DNA from: an uncultured Fusobacterium sp. | Lineage (GTDB): Bacteria > Fusobacteriota > Fusobacteriia > Fusobacteriales > Fusobacteriaceae | Assembly: GCA_900545035.1 (NCBI GenBank) | Contig: UQXM01000004.1 | Location: 1 to 29,175 of the forward strand | Direction: 5' to 3' | DNA: 29,175 nucleotides | Shown: piece by piece, positions 15,962-23,466 of the stretch | How the letters are laid out: each line of letters starts with the position of its first letter | How positions within the stretch are numbered: the first letter of the stretch is position 1 | Position numbers and translations under genes: made by a program | Notes under the pieces: generated by a model | The model's database searches: none | What the model saw: the letters and a program-made list of their open reading frames with translations, nothing else | Told to the model about the DNA's origin: nothing

Positions 15962-17290
15962 TTGGAAAAAAATATTGAAAAAAGATATGATATAATAATT
16001 GCCGGAACTGGAGCAGCAGGTTGTTTTGCAGCTCTTCATCTTCCTGAAAATAAAAAAATTCTTATGATAACAAAGGGAAAACTTGAAGAAAGTGATTCTT
16101 TTCTTGCTCAGGGAGGAATATGTGTACAAAGGGACGACGACGATTTTGAAAGTTTTATGGAAGATACTTTAAGAGCAGGACATTATAAGAATAAAAAAGA
16201 GTCAGTTGAAATAATGATACATTCATCAAGAGAAGTAATAGAAAAACTTATTTCTTTTGGTGTGGATTTTGCAAAAGAGAATGGAGAACTGGTGTATACT
16301 CGTGAAGCGGCTCATTCAAAGTCTCGTATTTTGTATCATGATGATATAACAGGACAGGAGATAACGGAAAAACTTTTATCAGTTGTCCAGAAAAGAAAAA
16401 ATATAACTGTTTTTACTGAAACAACAATGGTTGATATTCTTTGCAGAGAAAACAGATGCGGCGGAATAATAGTCAGAGATAAAAAAGGAGAAATATTTTC
16501 TGTTTATGCTGATGATATAATTCTTGCTACAGGCGGAGTAGGAGGAGTATATTCTCATTCGACGAATTTTCCTCATTTAACAGGAGATTCTTTAGCATTG
16601 GCAGTAAAACATAATATAAAAGTGAAAGATACAGGATATGTACAGATACATCCTACATCATTGTATTCTGAAAAAACAGGAAGAAAATTTCTTGTATCAG
16701 AATCTGTGAGAGGAGAGGGAGCTCTTCTTTATGATAAAAATTTTAAGCGTTTTACAAATGAACTTATACCAAGAGACAGACTTACAGAAAAAATTTATAA
16801 ACAGATGGAAAAAGATGGGACATCACATGTATGGTTGGATATGAGAGCAATTACTGAAAAAGGAATAGATATCAAAAAAAGATTTCCCAATATTGTTAAA
16901 AGATGTATAGAAGAAGGGTATAATCCCGAAAAAGAATGTATCCCTGTTGTTCCTGCCCAGCACTATTTTATGGGAGGGATAGATGTTGATTTAAACAGCA
17001 TGACTTCTATGGAAAATCTTTATGCTGTAGGAGAAACAAGCTGCAATGGAGTTCATGGAGCAAACAGACTGGCAAGCAACTCTCTTTTGGAAAGCCTTGT
17101 TTTCGCTGAAAAAGCTGCTCAGCACATAGTTGTAAAAAGTAAAAATGAAAAAAATTTCAGAGAGTTTGAAGAAACAGAAATTGATTTTGAAAAATACAAA
17201 GATAAAGGAAAGCTTTCTGCCGAATACAAAGCGATAGTTCTTGCTGAAATAGAAAAAGACAAAAAACTGAAGGAGAAAGAAAATGAATGA
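15962..17290 (+). CDS. nadB: L-aspartate oxidase
   Basis: A 442-residue FAD enzyme that oxidises L-aspartate to iminoaspartate, the substrate of NadA. The FAD-binding GTGAAG lies at residues 15-20. Also visible are SFLAQGGICV, HSKSRILYHDD, QIHPTSLY, SESVRGEGALLY and the C-terminal FAD segment VGETSCNGVHGANRLASNSL. E. coli NadB is about 540 residues; this protein has only a short remnant of the C-terminal helical domain, as in other compact NadB proteins. The start is TTG, six bases behind AGGAG, with no suitable ATG. The gap to nadA is 19 bases, and the end overlaps nadC by 8 bases. Confidence 0.95.
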   Translation: MEKNIEKRYDIIIAGTGAAGCFAALHLPENKKILMITKGKLEESDSFLAQGGICVQRDDDDFESFMEDTLRAGHYKNKKESVEIMIHSSREVIEKLISFGVDFAKENGELVYTREAAHSKSRILYHDDITGQEITEKLLSVVQKRKNITVFTETTMVDILCRENRCGGIIVRDKKGEIFSVYADDIILATGGVGGVYSHSTNFPHLTGDSLALAVKHNIKVKDTGYVQIHPTSLYSEKTGRKFLVSESVRGEGALLYDKNFKRFTNELIPRDRLTEKIYKQMEKDGTSHVWLDMRAITEKGIDIKKRFPNIVKRCIEEGYNPEKECIPVVPAQHYFMGGIDVDLNSMTSMENLYAVGETSCNGVHGANRLASNSLLESLVFAEKAAQHIVVKSKNEKNFREFEETEIDFEKYKDKGKLSAEYKAIVLAEIEKDKKLKEKENE

Positions 17291-18134
17291 GATAACAATG
17301 AAAATGAATATGGACGAACTTATTCTTATGGCTCTTAGAGAAGATATATCAAGCGAAGATATAACAACAAATTCTGTTATGAGAGAAAAAAAACTGGGAA
17401 CAGTTCAGCTTATCTGTAAGCAGGACGGAATTATTGCAGGACTTGGGGTATTTCAAAGAACTTTTGAGCTTTTGGACAGAGATATACAAGTAAAATTTTA
17501 TACTGAAGACGGAGAAAGTGTAAAAAAAGGTACTCTTCTTGCAGAAGTAACAGGAGATATAAGAGTTCTTCTTTCAGGAGAAAGAACAGCTCTGAATTAT
17601 TTGCAGAGAATGAGCGGGATTGCAACATATACAAATAATGTGGTAAAATTATTGGAAGGAAGCGGAATAAAACTTCTTGATACGAGAAAAACAACTCCAA
17701 ATATGCGTATTTTTGAAAAATATGCAGTAAAAATAGGAGGAGGAAGTAATCATCGTTACAATCTTTCAGACGGAATACTTTTAAAAGACAATCATATAAA
17801 TGCAGCAGGAGGAGTGGCTCAGGCTGTAAAAATGGCAAAAGAATATGCTCCGTTTGTAAGGAAAATTGAAGTGGAAGTAGAAAATTTAGAGATGATGAGA
17901 GAAGCTTTGGAAGCGGGAGCGGATATAATCATGCTTGACAATATGACACCTGAAATGATGAAAGAGGCTGTAAAAATGGCAGCCGGAAAAGCCAAAACAG
18001 AATGTTCGGGAAATATTACAAAAGAAAATATAGAAAAAGTTATCAAAACAGGAGTTGATTATATCTCTAGCGGAGCATTGACACATTCTGCACCGATTCT
18101 TGATGTTTCTTTAAAAAATCTTCGTGTTTTGTAA
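17283..18134 (+). CDS. nadC: Nicotinate-nucleotide pyrophosphorylase (quinolinate phosphoribosyltransferase)
   Basis: A full-length 283-residue NadC. It joins quinolinate to PRPP, releasing CO2 and pyrophosphate, to make nicotinate mononucleotide. Signature residues are REDISSEDITTNSV (20-32), R101 in SGERTALNYLQRMSGIAT, LDTRKTTPNMR (133-142), GGGSNHRYNLSDGILLKDNH (152-171) and IMLDNM near the C terminus. The start overlaps the nadB end by 8 bases and is preceded by AAGGAG within nadB, so translation is coupled. Later in-frame ATGs exist but lack a ribosome site. Confidence 0.96.
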   Translation: MNEITMKMNMDELILMALREDISSEDITTNSVMREKKLGTVQLICKQDGIIAGLGVFQRTFELLDRDIQVKFYTEDGESVKKGTLLAEVTGDIRVLLSGERTALNYLQRMSGIATYTNNVVKLLEGSGIKLLDTRKTTPNMRIFEKYAVKIGGGSNHRYNLSDGILLKDNHINAAGGVAQAVKMAKEYAPFVRKIEVEVENLEMMREALEAGADIIMLDNMTPEMMKEAVKMAAGKAKTECSGNITKENIEKVIKTGVDYISSGALTHSAPILDVSLKNLRVL

Positions 18135-18150
18135 CTTGAGGGAGAAAAAA

Positions 18151-18666
18151 ATGAGCGGAAAAGAAAGACGCAGAGAAATTTTAAATATGATAAAAGGAGC
18201 AAAAGAACCTATTTCAGGAACAGAACTTGCCAGAATATACAATGTGAGTCGTCAGGTAATAGTACAGGATATAGCTCTTTTAAGGGCTGAAAACAATGAA
18301 ATATATTCTACAACAAGAGGATATATTATACAGGCTTCTGCTCATATTTTCAGCAGAGTTTTTTCTGTGTGCCACAGTGATGAAAATATAGAAGATGAGC
18401 TTAATGTCATTGTGGATACGGGAGGGATTATTGCAGATGTTTTCATAGAACATGGAATTTATGGAAATATTCGTGTAGAAATGAATATTAATTCCAGAAG
18501 AAAGATAAAAGAGTTTATGGAAAAGATAAAAAGCGGAGCTTCCACACCTCTTAAAAATCTCACTTTTGGAAAACATTTTCATACAATTCAGGCAGACAGT
18601 GAGGAAACTCTTGATTTAATAGAAAAAGAACTGAAAGAAAAAGGTTATCTTATTTCTTCCTGTTGA
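18151..18666 (+). CDS. niaR: NiaR niacin-responsive transcriptional repressor
   Basis: About 171 residues: an N-terminal winged helix (residues 5-60; ISGTELARIYNVSRQVIVQDIALLR) and a C-terminal 3H domain (about 70-170) named for conserved histidines that bind metal; histidines seen are H65, H75, H101, H142 and H144. NiaR binds nicotinic acid as co-repressor and shuts off NAD synthesis and niacin uptake genes. It is the last gene of the nad operon, 16 bases after nadC, so it probably represses its own transcript through the site near 14987. A GTG at 18124 in frame lies within the nadC end; the ATG at 18151 follows GAGGGAG and is preferred. The stop overlaps the glpP promoter. Confidence 0.92.
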   Translation: MSGKERRREILNMIKGAKEPISGTELARIYNVSRQVIVQDIALLRAENNEIYSTTRGYIIQASAHIFSRVFSVCHSDENIEDELNVIVDTGGIIADVFIEHGIYGNIRVEMNINSRRKIKEFMEKIKSGASTPLKNLTFGKHFHTIQADSEETLDLIEKELKEKGYLISSC

Positions 18667-18691
18667 CTATATTTTTAAAACAATATAGAAT
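18663..18691 (+). promoter_or_regulatory. glpP promoter, overlapping the niaR stop codon
   Basis: TTGACT (18663-18668), a 17-base spacer and TAGAAT (18686-18691). A perfect inverted repeat, CTATATT (18667-18673) with AATATAG (18682-18688), spans the spacer. Confidence 0.6.
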
Positions 18692-18711
18692 AGATTAATA
18701 AAAATTAATCT
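18692..18711. promoter_or_regulatory. Palindrome at the glpP transcription start
   Basis: AGATTAAT-AAAA-ATTAATCT has perfect 8-base arms and immediately follows the -10. No U-tract follows, so it is not a terminator. It may be an operator covering +1, or a 5' hairpin one base before the GAGGAG ribosome site. Confidence 0.4.
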
Positions 18712-18726
18712 TGAGGAGAAATGGGA

Positions 18727-19284
18727 ATGGATATTAAAGAGATACTGGAGAGAAATCCTGTAATACCGGCAGTAAAAAATGACACTTATCTGAATGAAGC
18801 TATAGAGAGCGGGAGTGAAATAGTTTTTGTTATTATGTCAAATCTTATGAATGTAAAAGATATTGTTAACAGATTGAAAGATGCGGGAAAAATAGTTTTT
18901 GTCCATGTGGATATGATAGACGGTTTTTCAAGTTCAAACTGCGGAGTTGAATATATCAGAAATTATACAAGAATAGACGGAATAATAACAACAAAACATA
19001 ATATTGCAAGTTTTGCCAAAAAAAGCGGAATTTGTGTTATTCAAAGATTTTTTATACTTGACTCTTTTTCTTTTAAAAATACAATAACTCATATAAGAGA
19101 AAACAAACCTGATGCCGTGGAAATTCTTCCCGGAGTTATGCCGAAAATAATAAAAAGAATATGCAATCTTGTAAATGTACCTGTAATTACAGGAGGACTT
19201 ATTGATGAAAAAGAAGATATCATCAATGCTTTAAGAGCAGGGGCAGAGGGAGTATCTACAACTGATAAAAAATTATGGGATTGA
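18727..19284 (+). CDS. glpP: GlpP glycerol-responsive antiterminator
   Basis: A protein of about 185 residues colinear with B. subtilis GlpP. Shared stretches include the start ILERNPVIPAVKND, VFVHVDMIDGFS, EYIRNYTRIDGIITTK, ICVIQRFFILD, DAVEILPGVMPKII and ITGGLIDEKEDI, ending GAEGVSTTDKKLWD. In B. subtilis GlpP, with glycerol 3-phosphate, binds leader RNA of glp genes and prevents termination. It has a TIM-barrel-like fold with a phosphate site. Two ATGs are in frame; 18721 is only two bases from GAGGAG, 18727 is eight bases away and is chosen. It is placed at the head of a regulon in which three units have leader terminators, which fits its role. Confidence 0.93.
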   Translation: MDIKEILERNPVIPAVKNDTYLNEAIESGSEIVFVIMSNLMNVKDIVNRLKDAGKIVFVHVDMIDGFSSSNCGVEYIRNYTRIDGIITTKHNIASFAKKSGICVIQRFFILDSFSFKNTITHIRENKPDAVEILPGVMPKIIKRICNLVNVPVITGGLIDEKEDIINALRAGAEGVSTTDKKLWD

Positions 19285-19307
19285 ATTTGTGCTGAAAACA
19301 AGTTGAT

Positions 19308-19337
19308 AAGATTATATTTTGTTTGAAATAATCTTTT
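19308..19337 (+). terminator. Weak terminator after glpP
   Basis: AAGATTAT (19308-19315) pairs perfectly with ATAATCTT (19328-19335) over a 12-base loop, followed by only a short T run. It lies 24 bases past the glpP stop. It is AT-rich, so modest in strength. Confidence 0.5.
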
Positions 19338-19363
19338 ATAGAACATAAAAATTAAAAAATAAT

Positions 19364-19408
19364 TTGACAATTTGAATAAAAAAGAGTATCCTCTAGTATA
19401 GAGAAAAG
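19364..19408 (+). promoter_or_regulatory. Promoter and 5' leader element of the TRAP operon (proposed GlpP target)
   Basis: A perfect TTGACA (19364-19369), 17-base spacer and TATCCT (19387-19392). The leader starts with a small hairpin, CTCTA-GTA-TAGAG (19391-19403), and holds TAGAGAAAAG (19399-19408), related to elements in the gdpD and glpA leaders. GAATACT (19408-19414) can pair over a long range with AGTATTC (19487-19493), enclosing the terminator. Confidence 0.6.
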
Positions 19409-19432
19409 AATACTGGCTGGTGATAAGTGATA

Positions 19433-19482
19433 GGCTGAAGAAATATCTTAATATGAACAAGATGTTTTTTCAGCTTTTTTTA
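19433..19482 (+). terminator. Leader terminator before dctP (proposed GlpP-controlled)
   Basis: GGCTGAAGAAATATCTT (19433-19449) pairs with the arm at 19459-19474, nearly perfectly with G-U pairs, around a 9-base loop. A run of seven T follows. It sits between promoter and first gene, about 60 bases before the ATG, so it must be bypassed for expression. Confidence 0.8.
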
Positions 19483-19540
19483 CAGAAGTATTCATAAAGT
19501 ATACTAAATATTAAAAAGGTTTGAATGGAGGGAGAAGAGT

Positions 19541-20575
19541 ATGGCAAGAATTATTAAAAATGTGTTGTTTGCAGCAATTCTGGGAATTTTATTTATTGCC
19601 TGCGGAGGATCAAAAGATAAGGGAGAAGAGGGAAAACCTGCTCCGAGAGTTATTAAAGTAAGTACAAAATTCGTTGATGATGAGCAGACAGCCAAATCAT
19701 TGGTAAAAGTTGTTGAAGCAGTTAATAAAAGAAGCAACGGAACATTGGAGCTTCAATTATTTACAAGCGGAACACTTCCAATCGGTAAAGACGGAATGGA
19801 ACAGGTTGTAAATGGGTCTGACTGGATTTTTGTTGACGGTGTAAATTTCTTGGGAGATTATATTCCTGATTATAACGCTGTAACAGGTCCGTTATTATAT
19901 TCATCTTTTGAAGAATATTTGAGAATGGTAAGAACTCCTTTGGTACAAAATTTAAATAAACAAGCTGAGGAAAAAGGAATAAAAGTACTATCTCTTGACT
20001 GGCTTTTCGGTTTCAGAAGCATAATGGCTAAGAAAGCTATCAAAACTCCTGCTGACATGAAAGGAATAAAATTGAGAGTACCTACAAGCCAATTATATAC
20101 ATTTACTATTGAAGCACTTGGAGGAAATCCTGTTGCAATGCCATATCCTGATACTTATGCAGCTCTTCAGCAAGGAGTTATAGACGGAGTGGAAGGTTCT
20201 ATAATGACTTATTACGGAACTAAACAATATGAAAATGTTAAAGAATACTCTTTGACTAGACACCTTTTAGGTGTATCAGCTGTATGTATTTCTAAAAAAT
20301 GCTGGGACAGCTTAACTGATGAACAAAGAACAATTCTTCAGGAAGAATTTGACAGAGGTGCAGAAGACAACTTAGAAGCAACTGTTCAGCTTGAAGGAGA
20401 ATACGAAGTTAAATTAAAAGAACTTGGTGTTAAATTCCATGAAGTTGATATGGAAGCATTCAACAAAGCAGTAGCACCTGTATATTCTATGTTCCCTAAA
20501 TGGACTCCTGGAATATATGATGAAATCATGAAAGAACTTACAAAAATAAGAGAAGATATAAAAAACGGAAATTAA
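19541..20575 (+). CDS. dctP: TRAP transporter solute-binding lipoprotein (DctP family)
   Basis: A 344-residue extracytoplasmic binding protein. The signal peptide ends in the lipobox LFIAC with C21 lipidated, so it is membrane-anchored and not free. The DctP fold is clear: IKVSTKF, SGTLPIGKDGMEQVVNGS, the specificity region MKGIKLRVPTSQLY with R179 at the position that usually holds a carboxylate, GGNPVAMPYPDTYAALQQGVIDGVEG, and LTDEQRTILQEEFDRG. It feeds the DctQM membrane complex encoded next. The ligand is unknown; its position after glpP and its leader terminator suggest a compound linked to glycerol 3-phosphate. The ATG follows GGAGGGAGA. A hairpin separates it from dctQ. Confidence 0.9.
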   Translation: MARIIKNVLFAAILGILFIACGGSKDKGEEGKPAPRVIKVSTKFVDDEQTAKSLVKVVEAVNKRSNGTLELQLFTSGTLPIGKDGMEQVVNGSDWIFVDGVNFLGDYIPDYNAVTGPLLYSSFEEYLRMVRTPLVQNLNKQAEEKGIKVLSLDWLFGFRSIMAKKAIKTPADMKGIKLRVPTSQLYTFTIEALGGNPVAMPYPDTYAALQQGVIDGVEGSIMTYYGTKQYENVKEYSLTRHLLGVSAVCISKKCWDSLTDEQRTILQEEFDRGAEDNLEATVQLEGEYEVKLKELGVKFHEVDMEAFNKAVAPVYSMFPKWTPGIYDEIMKELTKIREDIKNGN

Positions 20576-20601
20576 ATTTAAGTAAATAAAAATTTGTAAA
20601 C

Positions 20602-20619
20602 AGGGGACTTCTGTCCCCT
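20602..20619 (+). terminator. Intercistronic hairpin between dctP and dctQ
   Basis: AGGGGAC (20602-20608) and GTCCCCT (20613-20619) form a perfect, GC-rich 7-bp stem with a 4-base loop, without a U-tract. It is likely a weak attenuator or an mRNA 3' end protector that raises binding-protein levels over the membrane subunits. Confidence 0.5.
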
Positions 20620-20666
20620 ATTTATAAATACTGCAAAAGTTTTTTATATTTTGATGAGGTGGTTTA

Positions 20667-21140
20667 ATGAAGGATTTTTTGAAAAAGTTTGAATTATATC
20701 TTGGAAGTATATTTATTTCAGTAACTATTTGTGTTGTTATAATGAATGTATTTACAAGATATGTATTAAAATTTACATATTTTTGGGCAGAAGAAGTTGC
20801 TGTTGGCTGCTTTGTGTGGACAATATTTTTGGGAACAGCTGCTGCATACAGACAGAAAGCTCTTATTGGGGTGGAAGCTTTGGTTGTTCTTCTTCCTAAA
20901 AAAATAAGAAAGATAGTTGAAGCTTTTACATATCTTCTGCTGACATGTTTGAGCGGACTTATGTTTTGGTTTTCTTACGGATATGTTTCTACTTCTTCCA
21001 AAATAACAGCGGCACTGGAGATATCTTATGCCTATATAAATACATCTATTATTCTTGCTTTTGGGCTTATGACAATATATTCTCTGATTTTTACGATTGA
21101 AAGTTTCAGAGATGTGATAAAAAAAGAAAATAAAGATTAA
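20667..21140 (+). CDS. dctQ: TRAP transporter small membrane subunit (DctQ family)
   Basis: A 157-residue protein with four predicted membrane helices (roughly 13-35, 47-67, 86-108 and 125-146). The DctQ-type stretch FTYFWAEEVAVGCFVWTIFLGTAAAYR is present in the second and third segments, described here by its core WAEEVAV and FLGTAAAYR. DctQ pairs with DctM to form the Na+-driven carrier that accepts solute from the binding protein. The ATG follows GAGGTGG. The gap to dctM is 17 bases. Confidence 0.9.
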   Translation: MKDFLKKFELYLGSIFISVTICVVIMNVFTRYVLKFTYFWAEEVAVGCFVWTIFLGTAAAYRQKALIGVEALVVLLPKKIRKIVEAFTYLLLTCLSGLMFWFSYGYVSTSSKITAALEISYAYINTSIILAFGLMTIYSLIFTIESFRDVIKKENKD

Positions 21141-21157
21141 TTTTCAGGAGGGTAAGT

Positions 21158-22444
21158 ATGCATGCATTAACACCGGTAATTGTGCTGTTTATTCTATTCT
21201 TTTTAAATATACCGATAGGTTTTGCTTTGATAGGGTCAGCACTTTTCTATTTTATATTTATAAATCAGACAATGGCAATGAATATGGTTATTCAGCAGTT
21301 TGTAACTTCTGTTGAATCATTTCCATATCTTGCTGTACCTTTCTTTATAATGGTGGGTTCTGTAATGAATTATTCAGGTATCAGTGAACAGTTGATGAAT
21401 ATGGCAGAAGTTTTGGCGGGTCATATGAAAGGAGGACTTGCTCAGGTAAACTGTCTGCTTAGTGCTATGATGGGGGGAATTTCAGGTTCTGCCAATGCAG
21501 ATGCTGCAATGGAATCAAAAATTCTTGTTCCTGAAATGATTAAAAAAGGATTTTCTCCTGAATTTTCTGCAGCTGTTACGGCAGCTTCCTCAGCAGTAAG
21601 TCCTGTTATTCCGCCGGGAACAAATCTTATTCTTTATGCTCTTATAGCCAATGTACCTGTAGGAGATATGTTCCTTGCAGGATATACTCCGGGAATTTTA
21701 ATGACTGTTGCTATGATGATAACAGTTTATATTATATCTGTAAAAAGAGGATATGCTCCTTCGAGAGAAAAAATGGCAAGTCCCAAAGAAATAGGAAGTC
21801 AGGCTCTGAAATCAATCTGGGCTCTTGCAATACCTTTCGGAATAATTATGGGAATGCGTATAGGAATGTTTACTCCAACTGAAGCCGGAGGAGTTGCAGT
21901 ATTCTTTTGTTTTATTGTTGGTTTCTTTGTTTATAAAAAATTAAAATTAAAACATATACCTATAATATTGATGGAAACAGTTCAAAGTACAGGAGCTGTA
22001 ATGGTTATAATTGCAGCAGCAAAAGTGTTTGGATATTATATGACTTTGGAAAGAATACCTCAAATGATAACAAATGGACTTATGAATTTTACAGATAACA
22101 AATTTGTACTTTTAATGGTTATTAATCTGCTTCTGCTGTTTGTAGGAATGTTCATAGAAGGAGGAGCAGCTCTTGTAATTCTTGCACCTCTTTTAGTTCC
22201 TGCTGTGAAAGCTCTTGGGGTAGATCCGCTTCATTTTGGAGTTATCTTTATAGTAAATATTATGATAGGAGGACTTACTCCGCCATTTGGTTCTATGATG
22301 TTTACAGTATGTTCAATAGTTCGTGTACGGCTGGAAGATTTTATAAAAGAAGTATGGCCTTTTATAGTTTCTCTTCTTGTTGTACTTCTTATTGTAACAT
22401 ATTCTGAAAGTATAGCACTGTTTATACCAAATCTTTTTAAATAA
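21158..22444 (+). CDS. dctM: TRAP transporter large membrane subunit (DctM family)
   Basis: A 428-residue protein of usual DctM length with about 11-13 membrane helices. Typical stretches are SFPYLAVPFFIMVGSVMNYSG (quoted core YLAVPFFIMVG), GGISGSANADAAMESKILVP, AVSPVIPPGTNLILYA, MFTPTEAGGVAVFF and the second hairpin region GGLTPPFGSMMFTVCSI. It is the transport subunit of the Na+-coupled TRAP carrier. It starts with ATG after AGGAGGG and ends just before a strong terminator, so dctPQM form one operon. Confidence 0.93.
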   Translation: MHALTPVIVLFILFFLNIPIGFALIGSALFYFIFINQTMAMNMVIQQFVTSVESFPYLAVPFFIMVGSVMNYSGISEQLMNMAEVLAGHMKGGLAQVNCLLSAMMGGISGSANADAAMESKILVPEMIKKGFSPEFSAAVTAASSAVSPVIPPGTNLILYALIANVPVGDMFLAGYTPGILMTVAMMITVYIISVKRGYAPSREKMASPKEIGSQALKSIWALAIPFGIIMGMRIGMFTPTEAGGVAVFFCFIVGFFVYKKLKLKHIPIILMETVQSTGAVMVIIAAAKVFGYYMTLERIPQMITNGLMNFTDNKFVLLMVINLLLLFVGMFIEGGAALVILAPLLVPAVKALGVDPLHFGVIFIVNIMIGGLTPPFGSMMFTVCSIVRVRLEDFIKEVWPFIVSLLVVLLIVTYSESIALFIPNLFK

Positions 22445-22451
22445 AAAATAT

Positions 22452-22492
22452 GGGGGTGTTGCAATTTTATAAATGCAGCAGCCTCTTTTTTT
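22452..22492 (+). terminator. Terminator of the dctPQM operon
   Basis: GGGGGTGTTGC (22452-22462) pairs with GCAGCAGCCTC (22475-22485), with one mismatch and two G-U pairs, followed by a run of seven T. It lies 8 bases past the dctM stop. Confidence 0.85.
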
Positions 22493-22560
22493 ATTAAAAA
22501 AGAAAATAATGTATTAAAATTTATCATATTTGTTTGAATGTTAAAATAAAGTAAAAAATA

Positions 22561-22610
22561 TTGACAAATTTTTAAAAAAATAGTATCTTAATATAGAGAA
22601 TAAAGCTGAG
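22561..22610 (+). promoter_or_regulatory. Promoter and leader element of gdpD-AGCS (proposed GlpP target)
   Basis: A perfect TTGACA (22561-22566), 17-base spacer and TATCTT (22584-22589). The leader begins with TAGAGAATAAAGCTGAG (22594-22610), nearly identical to the element in the glpA leader. AAGCT (22603-22607) can pair with AGCTT (22621-22625), which is part of the terminator's 5' arm; this is a possible antiterminator. Confidence 0.6.
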
Positions 22611-22618
22611 AGAACGGT

Positions 22619-22678
22619 GAAGCTTATGACTTTCTTTAGATTACACACTAAAGAATTTTTTAGGCTTCTTTTTATTTT
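22619..22678 (+). terminator. Leader terminator before gdpD (proposed GlpP-controlled)
   Basis: The arm 22619-22639 pairs with 22648-22668: the outer GAAGCTTA/TAGGCTTC and inner CTTTAG/CTAAAG sections are well paired with a weaker middle. A T-rich tract follows. The gdpD ribosome site lies about 20 bases further on. Confidence 0.8.
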
Positions 22679-22710
22679 CAGAAAATAGATATAGGGAGGG
22701 AAATTTATAA

Positions 22711-23445
22711 ATGACTAAAAATTTTGCTCACAGAGGATTCAGCGGGAAATATCCCGAAAATACACTTCTGGCTTTTGAAAAAGCTGTGGAAGCAGGGGCA
22801 CAGGGAATAGAACTTGATGTTCAACTCACAAAAGACGGAGAGATAGTTATAATTCATGATGAAACTATCGATCGTACAACAGACGGAAAAGGAGAAGTAG
22901 TTTCTTATACTTATGAAGAATTGAAAAAGTTTGATGCCTCATATATTTACAGAGGACAAATGGGATTTAATAAAATTCCTACACTGAGAGAATATTTTGA
23001 ATTGATAAAAGATACAGATATAGTTACAAATATTGAACTTAAAACTGGAATAAACGAATATTTGGGAATTGAAAAAAAAGTGTGGGACATGATATGTGAA
23101 TATAATCTGGCAGACAGAGTTATAATTTCAAGTTTCAACCATTACAGTATACTTAGAATGAAAGCTATTGCTCCAAAAATAAAATGCGGACTGCTTAGTG
23201 AAACTTGGATAATTGATGCGGGAAAATATACACGCAATCTGGGAGTGGAATGTTATCATCCTCATTTTGCAAATATGACAAAGGAAATTGTGAAAGAAAT
23301 AAAAGCACAGGGGATTGAAATAAATACTTTTACAGTAAATAAAGAAAAAGATATCCGTGATATGATTGAAAAAGGAATAGATATTGTCATAGGAAATTTT
23401 CCTGATTTAACAAAACAAATAATAGAAGAATATAAAAACAGATAA
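22711..23445 (+). CDS. glpQ: Glycerophosphodiester phosphodiesterase, cytoplasmic
   Basis: A 244-residue GDPD-domain enzyme. It hydrolyses glycerophosphodiesters (for example glycerophosphoethanolamine or -choline) to glycerol 3-phosphate and an alcohol. Catalytic and metal residues are visible: H7-R8 in FAHRGFSG, E16-N17 in YPENTLLAFE, E34 and D36 in GIELDVQLT, H49 in IIHDETIDRTTDG, and NIELKTG. It has no signal peptide, unlike periplasmic E. coli GlpQ, so it is closer to the UgpQ type and needs imported substrate. The ATG follows GGGAGGG. It is the first gene of a unit with the AGCS transporter (21-base gap). The symbol glpQ or ugpQ is by family only. Confidence 0.9.
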   Translation: MTKNFAHRGFSGKYPENTLLAFEKAVEAGAQGIELDVQLTKDGEIVIIHDETIDRTTDGKGEVVSYTYEELKKFDASYIYRGQMGFNKIPTLREYFELIKDTDIVTNIELKTGINEYLGIEKKVWDMICEYNLADRVIISSFNHYSILRMKAIAPKIKCGLLSETWIIDAGKYTRNLGVECYHPHFANMTKEIVKEIKAQGIEINTFTVNKEKDIRDMIEKGIDIVIGNFPDLTKQIIEEYKNR

Positions 23446-23466
23446 AAATTTAAAAAGGAGAAAATT

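Noticed and set aside
18692..18711. Terminator between niaR and glpP
   Set aside because: The hairpin is AT-only and is followed by TTGAGGAG, not a U-tract; it overlaps the predicted glpP transcript start.
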